Made by a program: the position numbers and the translations under genes. Under the pieces are notes generated by a model, which searched no databases, was not told where the DNA came from, and saw only the letters and a list, made by a program, of their open reading frames with translations. Positions 35,704-44,417 of a stretch of DNA of 64,000 nucleotides are shown here, one piece after another. The number at the start of each line of letters is the position of its first letter. Positions within the stretch are counted from its first letter, which is position 1. This stretch comes from Weissella oryzae SG25 (GTDB lineage: Bacteria; Bacillota; Bacilli; Lactobacillales; Lactobacillaceae), in NCBI RefSeq assembly GCF_000691805.2, contig NZ_DF820485.1, forward strand, positions 124,001 to 188,000, in the 5' to 3' direction.

Positions 35704-36525
35704 ATGTTCACTTTATTTGAAACTTTTTTAGCCGTTTATGAAACTAAAAGTTTTACTCGAGCTGCTGACCATCTCTTCGTTTCACAACCGACCATTACGG
35801 TTCGGATAAAAAAACTTGAGACAGAATTAAATACGGTTCTTTTTGTCAGAGGAAAGAACCAAGAGATAATGGCAACTGAGGCAGCAGAGATATTTTATGG
35901 ACGGGCAGTTGAATATTTGGCAGATTGGGATGAGTTACAAAAAACAATTCGCCAGTCAGATGAAGCCCGCAGACCTTTTAAAATAGCGGTTTCGCATAGT
36001 GCGGCGACTAGTATTATGCCATTGATTTTTAAGACTTTTATTGCTGACTTACCCAAGTTAGATGTTGAGATAACTTTAAATAATTCAGAAAAGGTTTTTG
36101 ATTTAGTTAGTAATCATGAGATTCATTTTGGAATTATTGAGAAGCCGATTATGGGTGATCAATTGATTAGCATTCCGCTATTTAGAGATGAATTAGTACT
36201 AGCGGGTGATCAGACGAGCGGTATTTTTTTCATCCGCGAAACTGGTTCTGGGGTTAGCCACTACACACAAAAATATCTTAAAGAGCAGCAAATTATTCCT
36301 AAAAATCTTATTCGTATGGACAATAACGATATGATTTTAGCGCATGTTAAGGCCGGTTTAGGAGCCTCAATCTTATCAAAGCGATTTATGAGCAATGAAA
36401 TTCCTTATCAAGAAATTGGGAAGGGTTTTAAACGAATGTTTTATGGTTTAGCTTATGCTGATGAACAAGATTCATTAATTAAAAAGTTAATTGAGCAAAT
36501 TCGGGCAGTTAGTGAGTTTAATTAA
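35704..36525 (+). CDS. LysR family transcriptional regulator
   Basis: A 273-residue regulator with the N-terminal LysR helix-turn-helix (LFETFLAVYETKSFTRAADHL, then VSQPTITVRIKKLE, residues about 3-40) and a periplasmic-binding-like effector domain. AGGAGG lies just upstream; the ATG at 35704 is better spaced than the GTG at 35701. It is divergent from the YeiH-type exporter gene, its likely target. The gene ends at a long terminator shared with the convergent YdcF gene. Confidence 0.9.
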   Translation: MFTLFETFLAVYETKSFTRAADHLFVSQPTITVRIKKLETELNTVLFVRGKNQEIMATEAAEIFYGRAVEYLADWDELQKTIRQSDEARRPFKIAVSHSAATSIMPLIFKTFIADLPKLDVEITLNNSEKVFDLVSNHEIHFGIIEKPIMGDQLISIPLFRDELVLAGDQTSGIFFIRETGSGVSHYTQKYLKEQQIIPKNLIRMDNNDMILAHVKAGLGASILSKRFMSNEIPYQEIGKGFKRMFYGLAYADEQDSLIKKLIEQIRAVSEFN

Positions 36526-36569
36526 AGTAAAAGCAGTAAAAAGAATTGAATCTTTTTACTGCTTTTACT
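36526..36569 (+). terminator. Bidirectional terminator between lysR and the YdcF gene
   Basis: A perfect 19-bp stem (36526-36544 with 36551-36569) with a 6-base loop, starting directly after the lysR stop codon. Confidence 0.9.
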
Positions 36570-36577
36570 AGTTCTTA

Positions 36578-37675
36578 TTATTTTATGGAAAACTCAAGGA
36601 AAGTGCTAATAACAGAAACGACTAGAATCAAAGCAAAAACAAAGGCGTGAAAACGTTTGTGTTGCATTAAAATTGCAATGTATTCACGTAAAATCGCCGA
36701 TGGAATGAAATATTTACGCGTTTTAGCGCCTAGACCACTAATATCCAAGCCGGCAAAGAGGGCATAGCCTGTTGCTCGGTAAACGTGATAGTCACTAGTT
36801 GAAAAGAGTCCTTTGTTTAGGTCGAGTCCTTTTGCCTCAATCAACTCTTTTGAAAATTGCATATTTTCTAAAGTGTTTAATGATTTTGTTTCACTGAGTA
36901 AATAAGCTGGATTATAACTTTCCTGTTCAATGACGTATTCTCGCATAGCTTGTCCCTCGGGAAGTTGCTCGTCTGTACCTTGACCACCTGAGAGGACAAT
37001 ATAGGGAACCTTGCCAGTTAGAGCAATTTGCTTTTTGGCAAAGTTAAGTGCTCGGTTAATTCTAGAAGCTAAGAGTTTTGAAACTTGGTTTCCGTTGATT
37101 AGCCCAGCACCTAAAACGATAATATAATCTTTGTTGTACTTTGGTCGTATCATTTTTAATAGTAAGAATGATAAAATGAAAGCTACAAAATTAAATAATA
37201 GATAGGCCATGCTTAAGCTTTCAACTGTGTTTAGCAAGCTTATTAACCAACTTGGCAGGACTTTGCGTAAAAGATCGATTAGTAGTGGGTAGACTAGTAG
37301 TCCAGTACCAAGTAATAGAGTTAGACTGTTGGCTAAGTTTTTTGCCTCACGACGCCACATTATAATTCCGTTAATTAACAAGAAAAGCCAAAGAAAAATA
37401 GAAATAAATAAAAGGGTTACGGCAATCAAAATGACGATTGCTAGCCAAATCATAAATAAGATGTCATTGCCACTTAGCATGATGAGACCAGTAATAGTTA
37501 GGCTAAAGATTGCAAGTACAATACTAAACAGGTAGCCATTTAATAGCCGAACATGATTAGAGCGGTATGAACGTATTAAAAGAAAGATAGCCAATAACAA
37601 GGCAATAAACAAACCACTAGTTATAGATAAAAGGGCCGTACTATTAGCTAACTCGGGTAGTATTTTTTGATACAT
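36578..37675 (-). CDS. YdcF/SanA family (DUF218) membrane protein
   Basis: A 365-residue protein with six or so N-terminal membrane helices (about residues 15-190), then the DUF218 domain: IIVLGAGLINGNQVSKLLASRINRAL, YIVLSGGQGTDEQLPEGQAM and ETKSLNTLENMQFS, followed by STSDYHVYRAT; a last helix sits near the C-terminus. Relatives (SanA, ElyC, YdcF) act in envelope biogenesis, probably on lipid carriers, but the reaction is unknown. The start is the ATG at 37675, with AAGGAGA six bases before it; an in-frame TTG 48 bases upstream is rejected. Confidence 0.85.
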   Translation of the reverse strand: MYQKILPELANSTALLSITSGLFIALLLAIFLLIRSYRSNHVRLLNGYLFSIVLAIFSLTITGLIMLSGNDILFMIWLAIVILIAVTLLFISIFLWLFLLINGIIMWRREAKNLANSLTLLLGTGLLVYPLLIDLLRKVLPSWLISLLNTVESLSMAYLLFNFVAFILSFLLLKMIRPKYNKDYIIVLGAGLINGNQVSKLLASRINRALNFAKKQIALTGKVPYIVLSGGQGTDEQLPEGQAMREYVIEQESYNPAYLLSETKSLNTLENMQFSKELIEAKGLDLNKGLFSTSDYHVYRATGYALFAGLDISGLGAKTRKYFIPSAILREYIAILMQHKRFHAFVFALILVVSVISTFLEFSIK

Positions 37676-37717
37676 AATAATCTCCTTAAAGTCATAATAA
37701 ATATACCATAAGGGCAG

Positions 37718-37763
37718 TTCCACTGCTTGTTAAATTGGCTGATAAAATTGAAATACAGTGGAA
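37718..37763. repeat. Inverted repeat between the divergent YdcF and MFS genes
   Basis: TTCCACTG (37718-37725) and CAGTGGAA (37756-37763) are perfect inverted copies 30 bases apart, in the divergent promoter region. Could be paired operators or a large hairpin; no function can be assigned. Confidence 0.45.
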
Positions 37764-37873
37764 TAACAAAAAGATTGGTAAGCAATTAAGATAAGGCCTT
37801 AAAAATTGTCGCTCAAAAGTCAACTTTGTGATAGGTTATTAAATGATGAAATACTCGCTAGATTGGGGAACAA

Positions 37874-39061
37874 ATGAAGAAGCAAACAGATATTTATCAA
37901 AAAATTATTTTGGGAATTTTGAGTGCAATCGGTCCTTTAGCAATGGATTTTTTCTTGCCAGGCCTACCAATGATTCAAAAAGAATTTGGCATTACAACTT
38001 CTCTAACTCAGTTGACGGTTACAATGTCTTTAATCGGAATCGCTTTAGGACAAATTTTTCTTGGGCCACTAGCAGATCGGATTGGACGCCGCCAACCATT
38101 ATTGATAGGGATGGTAGTATTTACCCTATCATCGGCGCTAATTGCTGTTACAGATAATATTTATTTCTTTTTGTTAATGCGTTTAATTCAAGGAATTGCC
38201 GGTTCAGCAGGAATTGTTCTATCATTAACAATCATTACTGATTTATTTACTGGTAAGGCGTTACGGAGTAATATAACCATTAATCAGGCAATTAATGGGC
38301 TTTTTCCAGTCATTGCGCCAATCTTTGGTGCTCTAATTATGCAAGCAACGTCTTGGCGTGCAACATTTTGGGGCTTAGCCCTAATTGGTATCATGCTTTT
38401 TTACAGTGTTTGGTGCTATCTTCCTGAAACGCTTGCTAAAGATGAAATGACTGAGCAAAAAACTTCTTTTATTAAAGGTTATCGACAGATTTTTGCTAAT
38501 CGGACATTTACACGCTTGGTTGTAATTCAAGCTTTGGTCATCATTCCTTTGTTTTCATATATTGCGGGATCAGCTTTTATTTTACAAGGGATGTATCATT
38601 TATCGCTAACAAGTTATAGTATTGTTTACGCATTTAATGGTGTCGGGATGATTGCCACAACCTTAATTTCAAATCAACTAAGTAATTATTTTAAAGAAAC
38701 AACTATCTTGGTTGCCTTTATTTTATATGGCCTTATTGGGGGTGGCTTATTGGCATTGACAATCAGCATTAAGAGCTTAGGCTTATTGGTTATAGCCTTG
38801 TTTATGATTGTCTCGGCAGTCGGTGCGTTATTAAATCTCGGTGCTTCACTAGCATTACAAAACTTGGTAGGTGACAAAGGTGCTGGTTCAGCGACATTAG
38901 GCGTTAGTCGTTTCTTAGTTGGGGGATTAGTATCGCCTTTGGTTGGAATTATGGGTTCAACTACGATAGTTCCACTTGTCGTAATTGTTTTGTTCAGCCA
39001 AATTATTGCTTTACTTTTGGTGGTACGGCATATTACCAAAACTAAGCAAGCAAGGGCTTAA
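37874..39061 (+). CDS. Bcr/CflA family MFS drug efflux transporter
   Basis: A 395-residue proton-driven exporter with 12 predicted helices. The N-terminus GPLAMDFFLPGLPMIQKEFG and the motif-A sequence GPLADRIGRRQPLLIG, plus RLIQGIAGSAGIVLS, are characteristic of the DHA1 Bcr/CflA branch. Relatives export bicyclomycin, chloramphenicol or sulfonamides; the natural substrate here is unknown. GGGGAA precedes the ATG. The thiolase gene starts 48 bases downstream and may be cotranscribed. Confidence 0.88.
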   Translation: MKKQTDIYQKIILGILSAIGPLAMDFFLPGLPMIQKEFGITTSLTQLTVTMSLIGIALGQIFLGPLADRIGRRQPLLIGMVVFTLSSALIAVTDNIYFFLLMRLIQGIAGSAGIVLSLTIITDLFTGKALRSNITINQAINGLFPVIAPIFGALIMQATSWRATFWGLALIGIMLFYSVWCYLPETLAKDEMTEQKTSFIKGYRQIFANRTFTRLVVIQALVIIPLFSYIAGSAFILQGMYHLSLTSYSIVYAFNGVGMIATTLISNQLSNYFKETTILVAFILYGLIGGGLLALTISIKSLGLLVIALFMIVSAVGALLNLGASLALQNLVGDKGAGSATLGVSRFLVGGLVSPLVGIMGSTTIVPLVVIVLFSQIIALLLVVRHITKTKQARA

Positions 39062-39109
39062 ATCCAATAATAGTGTTTATTAATAATAAGATAGGATTAA
39101 GAAATCAAA

Positions 39110-40297
39110 ATGGAAAGAATTTTTATCGTTGGGGCAAAGCGGACACCTATTGGAAAATTTGGTGGGGCTTTAGCAAGTTTACAGGCTTCTGATCTTGGTG
39201 CGTTAGCCATTGAAGCGGCCTACAAGCAAGCTGGCGTTGAACCAGCAGAAATTGATCAGGTCATTATGGGGAATGTAATCCAGGCTGGTCAAGGACAAAA
39301 TCCAGCCCGTCAAGCTACTTTAAAATCGGGTCTACCGGTTAAAGTTCCGGCGATTACGATTAATGATGTATGCGGTTCTGGATTAACAAGTATCAATATT
39401 GCAGCCAGTTTGATTCAATCAGGACAAGCTGATGTGATTATTGCTGGTGGCATGGAGAGTATGTCAAATGCTCCTTATGTCTTGAAAAGGGATTATGCTG
39501 AACAAACTAAGCAAGCTGAAAATTTAATTGATACACTGCAAACAGATGCTTTAATTGATGCTGAGGGGCAATTTAGTATGGGAATAACGGCTGAGAACAT
39601 TGCAGAAAAATATGCAGTCAGCCGAGATGATATGGATTATTTTGCGGAGCAGAGTCATGCCAAAGCTGTTCTGGCACAGCAGAACGATAAATTTGCTAGT
39701 GAACTTGTGCCAGTCACCTTATTTGATGAAAAGGGTGAAACTAAGCAGATTTCGCTTGACGAGGGGCCACGACCTAATAGTACCTTTGCTAAGTTAAGTA
39801 CTTTAAAGCCGGTTTTTAAAGAAAATGGGACAGTCACAGCTGGTAATGCTTCTGGAATCAATGATGGAGCGGCAGCCTTAGTCTTGATAAGTGAAAGTAG
39901 AATGCACGCTTTAAATTTGTCTCCATTGGCTGAATGGAAAAATGCAGCCACAGTTGGCTTGGAACCAGCCTATATGGGGCTAGGACCTTATTATGCAATT
40001 AAAGAGATTTTAGCAAAAGCTAATCTATCGCTTTCGGCAATTGATATGTTTGAGTTAAATGAAGCTTTTGCGGCACAAGCGATTGCTAGTAACCGACTGT
40101 TAAATCTTGATACTAAAAAAATCAATCCTAAGGGTGGGGCTCTTGCTTTGGGGCATCCAGTTGGGGCTTCTGGTAGTCGAATCTTAGTAACATTAATTTA
40201 TAATTTGATTGAAAATAAGGCTAAGACTGGTTTGGCTGCACTATGTGTTGGTGGAGGGATGGGTGTAGCAACGCTCATTGAGAATGCAGAGCTTTAA
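39110..40297 (+). CDS. Acetyl-CoA acetyltransferase (thiolase)
   Basis: Condenses two acetyl-CoA to acetoacetyl-CoA, the first reaction of the mevalonate route. The 395-residue protein shows the acyl-enzyme cysteine Cys88 (NDVCGSGLTS), NEAFAAQAIA, His349 (GHPVGASGSR) and the second catalytic Cys379 (LCVGGGMG). The length and motifs fit a biosynthetic thiolase. The downstream mevalonate enzymes are encoded about 19 kb away. The ribosome binding site is weak (AGGA, 13-14 bases off). A terminator follows. Confidence 0.95.
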   Translation: MERIFIVGAKRTPIGKFGGALASLQASDLGALAIEAAYKQAGVEPAEIDQVIMGNVIQAGQGQNPARQATLKSGLPVKVPAITINDVCGSGLTSINIAASLIQSGQADVIIAGGMESMSNAPYVLKRDYAEQTKQAENLIDTLQTDALIDAEGQFSMGITAENIAEKYAVSRDDMDYFAEQSHAKAVLAQQNDKFASELVPVTLFDEKGETKQISLDEGPRPNSTFAKLSTLKPVFKENGTVTAGNASGINDGAAALVLISESRMHALNLSPLAEWKNAATVGLEPAYMGLGPYYAIKEILAKANLSLSAIDMFELNEAFAAQAIASNRLLNLDTKKINPKGGALALGHPVGASGSRILVTLIYNLIENKAKTGLAALCVGGGMGVATLIENAEL

Positions 40298-40328
40298 GAG
40301 GATTTTTAATTTAATAATTAAGAAATGT

Positions 40329-40358
40329 GGGTTAGAATTTTAGTTCTAACTCTTTTTT
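40329..40358 (+). terminator. Terminator after the thiolase gene
   Basis: 9-bp stem (40329-40337 with 40344-40352, one G-T pair), 6-base loop, six T. Confidence 0.85.
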
Positions 40359-40425
40359 GTAAATAGATGCTTGTCTACTGTAGTTGATAGCTAAGCTATT
40401 TAAACTTAATTATCTTTGATGTGCG

Positions 40426-40454
40426 TTGACAATTCTAATTAGAGTGTGTAACAT
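40426..40454 (+). promoter_or_regulatory. Consensus promoter of the 52-residue gene
   Basis: TTGACA (40426-40431), 17-base spacer, TAACAT (40449-40454), with a TG dinucleotide two bases before the -10. One of the best promoters in the window. Confidence 0.75.
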
Positions 40455-40477
40455 TCTTCACTAATGGGGAGGGAACT

Positions 40478-40636
40478 ATGACAGAAAGAATTGAACGGCC
40501 AATTAAGAATTTAGAGAATGAAAAAATTTTGACTGATTGGTATGAGAGCGCAGGTTACAAGGTCACAGCTAAAACCAAGCAGATAGCAGCAAAGAACGGT
40601 AATTCTATATCGCTAAGATATTTAGTGATTGATTAA
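40478..40636 (+). CDS. Small protein of 52 residues, unknown function
   Basis: ATG 40478 to TAA 40634-40636. The protein is soluble and charged: it starts MTERIERPIKNLENEKIL, has a central WYESAGYKV, then a Lys-rich stretch (AKTKQIAAKNG) and ends LRYLVID. I know no family for it. That it is a real gene is supported by a consensus promoter 24 bases upstream, a GGGGAGGGA ribosome binding site and a dedicated terminator 34 bases after the stop codon. The leader is short. A small regulatory or stress protein is possible; nothing in the sequence says which. Confidence 0.7.
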   Translation: MTERIERPIKNLENEKILTDWYESAGYKVTAKTKQIAAKNGNSISLRYLVID

Positions 40637-40669
40637 GTAGCATTTTTACTTTGGTTCATAACGAATTGG

Positions 40670-40707
40670 AAGCACTGATTTAGTTTTGATGGTTCAGTGC
40701 TTTTTTT
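40670..40707 (+). terminator. Terminator of the 52-residue gene
   Basis: Perfect 9-bp stem (40670-40678 with 40694-40702), 15-base loop, seven T. Confidence 0.85.
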
Positions 40708-40851
40708 GCGGATTATGGCGAAAAAGGTACTAATAGTTAATTTTTCATTCAAACAGTTGGCTGGCTTGGTGAAGCGAAACCTTTGCTAGTAAAGACATAA
40801 TTGGCTATTATGGTTGTTGTAGCAAAAATATGAATGAGATTGGGGAAAGAT

Positions 40852-41034
40852 ATGAGTCTTATTTGGGATATGATAGCAATTATTTCAGCGATTAGCTTCG
40901 TAATATTTGGCATTTTTTGGTTTGCTTCAGTTATGCGTAGAAATCGGCCTGTTAAAGTTTATGTGATTGCTACTTTAATTAGTGCGGTGATTTTTGCCAG
41001 CATGTTTATTTGGTTTCACGCTTTTGGTAGCTAA
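40852..41034 (+). CDS. Small membrane protein of unknown function
   Basis: A 60-residue protein with two hydrophobic helices (about residues 5-26 and 37-57) separated by a basic loop (MRRNRPVK), which by the positive-inside rule faces the cytoplasm. GGGGAAAG sits just before the ATG at 40852; the ATG at 40834 precedes that site and is less likely. I recognise no family. Confidence 0.6.
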   Translation: MSLIWDMIAIISAISFVIFGIFWFASVMRRNRPVKVYVIATLISAVIFASMFIWFHAFGS

Positions 41035-41620
41035 ATTAACACGCTGAGTAAATAAGTGTTTTTGTTGAGTTCCTTAAGTGACAGATTGTTCTTTATAAAT
41101 TTGCCTTCCTAGTCTACTAATTTTGAAGTGGGTTGGGCATACAACGCTTATCTATGGAAGAATATAATTTTTATGAATCAAGTTGTTATGTATACTTATT
41201 TTTCCTTAAGTTAATAATATAAGCCCTACTAGGTTGGTACGTTTCTCTCTAGTAGGGTTTTAAATTTCTTAAATAAGTTTTTTGAATGTGCAGAAGCTAA
41301 TAACTATAATCCTGATAAGCGTTCTAGGGAGTAAGTTCTAAAATAACTTAGTTATAAAGAAAACCTGATAAATTTAATGGTAAATTACATTATACAAGCT
41401 CAAACATATAGATGATGAAAAATTAAAATCAAAAAGTTGGATTGAATAGCTAAAATACTGACGCATAGTCAGTAAGTAAATTAGGGCATTTTTTTATTTT
41501 TTGATACAATAATTTTAAAGATTACGCTTTTAAGAGCTAGTTTCAAAAACTCAAAGGTAGTGAATTAGGGTGTTTACCAAGTTGAGCGATGAAATTATTC
41601 AAAAGGGAGGAAGAAGCATA
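41035..41620. other. Gap before mutM with an orphan terminator
   Basis: 586 bases, AT-rich, without a credible gene. It contains a strong terminator (41221-41261) lying 190 bases after the last gene, a 7-bp hairpin TACTGAC/GTCAGTA (41456-41474), and a TACAAT (41505-41510) that may be the -10 of the mutM operon. A short transcript ending at the terminator is possible. Confidence 0.5.
41221..41261 (+). terminator. Orphan terminator
   Basis: CCCTACTAG (41224-41232) pairs with CTAGTAGGG (41249-41257), extended by a G-T and two A-T pairs, 16-base loop, T run. Bidirectional use is possible. Confidence 0.75.
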
Positions 41621-42463
41621 ATGCCAGAGTTACCTGAAGTGGAAACGGTCCGACGTGGACTAGAACAATTAGTTGTTGGTAAAACAATTATTGGAACAGA
41701 AGTTCGTTGGGAGAAAACAATTAGCGGCATGGCGCCAGAGTTATTTAATCAAGCATTAGCTGGTAAACGAATTTTGAATATCAAGCGGCGAGGGAAATAC
41801 TTGATTTTTAATTTTACTGGTGAGCTATCTATGGTTTCTCATTTAAGGATGGAGGGTGCCTACTATACAGTGCCCGAAGGCACACAGCCTGGTAAACATG
41901 ACTTAGTTACTTTTCATTTGGATGATGGCACTGATTTATTTTATCGTGATACCCGTAAGTTTGGGCGAATGGTCTTAATTGATAGTGATAAGGTAATGAC
42001 TGTAGGTGGGTTAGCAACAATAGGCCCTGAGCCCACTGAGCAGACACTGACATTGGACTATATGATTGATGAATTTAAACATAGTAAAACACGGCTAAAG
42101 CCCTTTTTATTAGATCAAAAGCATATTGCTGGCTTAGGGAATATTTATGTTGATGAGACTTTATGGCAGAGTAAATTACACCCAAAGACACCAGCAAATC
42201 TAGTGAGTGTCACAGAGCTCGCTGAACTACGAAAAAATATTATTAACGAGTTAGCACGAGCAACTGAGCATCATGGTACAACCATTCATTCGTTTACAAA
42301 TGCTTTTGGAGGAGCTGGTGGCTTTCAAAATGAGCTTCAAGTTTATGGCCGAGTAGGAGAACCTTGTTTACGTTGCGGGACACCGCTAGAAAAAATTAAA
42401 GTTGCGCAAAGAGGGACGACTTTTTGTCCGGTTTGCCAAGTAGAAAGGTCTAAAGATGATTAA
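41621..42463 (+). CDS. mutM: Formamidopyrimidine-DNA glycosylase
   Basis: Removes oxidised purines such as 8-oxoguanine from DNA. The 280-residue protein starts MPELPEVETVRRGL with catalytic Pro2 and Glu3, has the H2TH region (AGLGNIYVDETLW) and a C-terminal zinc finger CLRC...CPVC. Since Pro2 must follow the initiator Met, the ATG at 41621 is certain; the upstream in-frame GTG at 41570 is wrong. GGGAGGAAG precedes it. It leads an operon mutM-coaE-dnaB-dnaI and overlaps coaE by eight bases. Confidence 0.97.
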   Translation: MPELPEVETVRRGLEQLVVGKTIIGTEVRWEKTISGMAPELFNQALAGKRILNIKRRGKYLIFNFTGELSMVSHLRMEGAYYTVPEGTQPGKHDLVTFHLDDGTDLFYRDTRKFGRMVLIDSDKVMTVGGLATIGPEPTEQTLTLDYMIDEFKHSKTRLKPFLLDQKHIAGLGNIYVDETLWQSKLHPKTPANLVSVTELAELRKNIINELARATEHHGTTIHSFTNAFGGAGGFQNELQVYGRVGEPCLRCGTPLEKIKVAQRGTTFCPVCQVERSKDD

Positions 42464-43055
42464 AGTTGGGCTAACTGGTGGAATTGCCTCTGGCAAATCC
42501 TTAGTGGCTAGTTATCTAGCCCAAAAGGGGCTACCAATTATTGATGCAGATCTTATTGCACGTGAAATTATCAAGCCGGGTATGCCAGCTCTATTAGCAA
42601 TTAAAGAAGTTTTTGGTCATTCTGTTTTTAATGCGGATGGAACATTAAACCGCAAGGCCTTGGGAGAATTTGTTTTTTCTAATGCTCAGGCTTTAGCAGA
42701 TTTAAACGCGATTACCCACCCTTATATTTATAGTGAGATTAACCGCCAACTTTTACAATATCAAGAAGCTGGTAATCAGTTGGTGATTTTAGACATTCCT
42801 TTATTATACGAAAGTGGTAATTTAGCACAGGCCCAGCCAGTAATTGTTGTAACAGTTTCAGCAGAAATACAGTTAGAGCGTTTAATGCAGAGGAACAATC
42901 TAACAAGAGTTGCTGCGCAACAAAGGATTAAGGCGCAAATGCCTTTGGCTGAGAAAGTTGCGAAGGCTGATTTTGTGGTGGACAACAGCGGTAGTATGGA
43001 TGAAACATACCGACAAGTTGATCAAATTATTGATGCAATCAAAAGAAATAATTAA
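42456..43055 (+). CDS. coaE: Dephospho-CoA kinase
   Basis: Last step of coenzyme A synthesis: phosphorylates dephospho-CoA. The 199-residue protein has the P-loop GGIASGKS (8-15), the DADLIAREI segment, and LDIPLLYESG. It overlaps mutM by eight bases, and dnaB follows after 15 bases. In many Firmicutes nrdR lies between coaE and dnaB; it is absent here. Confidence 0.96.
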   Translation: MIKVGLTGGIASGKSLVASYLAQKGLPIIDADLIAREIIKPGMPALLAIKEVFGHSVFNADGTLNRKALGEFVFSNAQALADLNAITHPYIYSEINRQLLQYQEAGNQLVILDIPLLYESGNLAQAQPVIVVTVSAEIQLERLMQRNNLTRVAAQQRIKAQMPLAEKVAKADFVVDNSGSMDETYRQVDQIIDAIKRNN

Positions 43056-43070
43056 AGGAGGCAAGCCGGT

Positions 43071-44417
43071 ATGTTTAATTTGAATCAACGTTTTAGAACT
43101 GTGCGAGTAAGAGCAATCACGGCAATTGAACAAGAAGCATTAACTGTATTATATTTACCAATTATTGGTCGAGATGCTTTTTCGATTTACATGGCCTTGT
43201 ACTATCAATTGCCAAGTTCAAGTCCACAAATACGACATGCAGACTTGTTTGATCAGTTGGCGATTGATCAAGCCAAATTTAAGGCTGCCCGTGAAAAATT
43301 AGAGGCTTTAGGTCTTTTACAAACTTATCAACAGGATTTACAAGCCGGTACACAATGGGTATATAAAGTATTTATGCCCGAAGTACCACAAACATTTTTA
43401 GCAGAGCCATTATTGGCATCGTTATTAGCTCACTATTTGGGGGATGGTGCATATGCCGAGATTGTGAGTCGATATACAGCTTCAAATGTTGAAATTGCTG
43501 GCGAAAATATTACCAAATCCTTCTTTGAAGTGATTGGTACAAATTCCTTCGAGCATATAACGACTAGTATTAGTGAAAATGCATACCAAGAAAAGGCAAT
43601 TATAAATTTCCATGTTAAAGCTGACCAACAAATCGATTTAACTTTGTTGACAAATTTACTGCAAAATAATGGGGTAACAAAGGCTGATTTGTTAAAGAAT
43701 ACGAATGAATTACAACTATTGAAACAGTTGTATGCTTTATCGGACTTAGAGTTAGCGCGTAACATTCAAAGTACTTTGCAGGCAGATGCTAAAATTAATA
43801 TAAATGCTTTGCAGAGTAAATTGGCGAACGATTTTAGTCAGACTCAGTTACCTAAAAAAACGGATAGTGTAAAAAAAGTACCAGTTAAACTAGAACAGAA
43901 GAATAACCAACCATTAACGGCAGAACAAAGTCTATTAAAAGCAATTAAGGATCTATCTCCACTTCAGTTTTTAGCAAAATTGCGCAAACAAAAGAATGGC
44001 TTTGTAACAGATGCTGAACAAAAGACAATCACTAAGTTGGTAAAAGAGCAGTATTTACCAACTGAAGTTTTAAACGTGGCAATTTATCAATTAGCAGCTC
44101 GTGAGGATCGGGCTTCTTTGAGTCAGGCTTTATTACAGGCGATTGTAAATGATTGGCGTCAGGTTGGTATAACTGATGCAAAAGCTGCTTTTACTTATTT
44201 AAATAAGCGTAATACGCATAAAGGTGCCGACACTCAAAAGAGTAATAGAGGACGTAAAGGATACACAAGTCGGTCAGCTATAGTCAAAGAAACACGTCCA
44301 GATTGGGAGAAACAGACAGTTGCCCCAGTAGCATCAAATGAATTAAGTGCAGCACAAAGCGCACTGGCAGCTTTAAATGCAAAGATTAAGGCTGAAAAGG
44401 AGCAAAATAATGGCTGA
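43071..44417 (+). CDS. dnaB: Replication initiation and membrane attachment protein DnaB
   Basis: Helicase-loader component of low-GC Gram-positives; with DnaD and DnaI it loads the replicative helicase at oriC. The 448-residue protein has an N-terminal DnaB/DnaD winged helix (IEQEALTVLYLPIIGRDAFSIYMALYYQL-type sequence, residues about 20-48, seen in parts) and a C-terminal DnaB_2 domain (LKAIKDLSPLQFLAKLRKQKNGFVTDAEQ region, about 287-315). It ends with a basic, low-complexity tail. AAAGGAGG precedes the ATG. It is not the DnaB helicase of E. coli. dnaI overlaps by eight bases. Confidence 0.92.
   Translation: MFNLNQRFRTVRVRAITAIEQEALTVLYLPIIGRDAFSIYMALYYQLPSSSPQIRHADLFDQLAIDQAKFKAAREKLEALGLLQTYQQDLQAGTQWVYKVFMPEVPQTFLAEPLLASLLAHYLGDGAYAEIVSRYTASNVEIAGENITKSFFEVIGTNSFEHITTSISENAYQEKAIINFHVKADQQIDLTLLTNLLQNNGVTKADLLKNTNELQLLKQLYALSDLELARNIQSTLQADAKININALQSKLANDFSQTQLPKKTDSVKKVPVKLEQKNNQPLTAEQSLLKAIKDLSPLQFLAKLRKQKNGFVTDAEQKTITKLVKEQYLPTEVLNVAIYQLAAREDRASLSQALLQAIVNDWRQVGITDAKAAFTYLNKRNTHKGADTQKSNRGRKGYTSRSAIVKETRPDWEKQTVAPVASNELSAAQSALAALNAKIKAEKEQNNG

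Noticed and set aside
41240-41340. Short open frame after the orphan terminator
   Set aside because: 34 codons with no start codon or ribosome binding site; consistent with chance in this AT-rich DNA.
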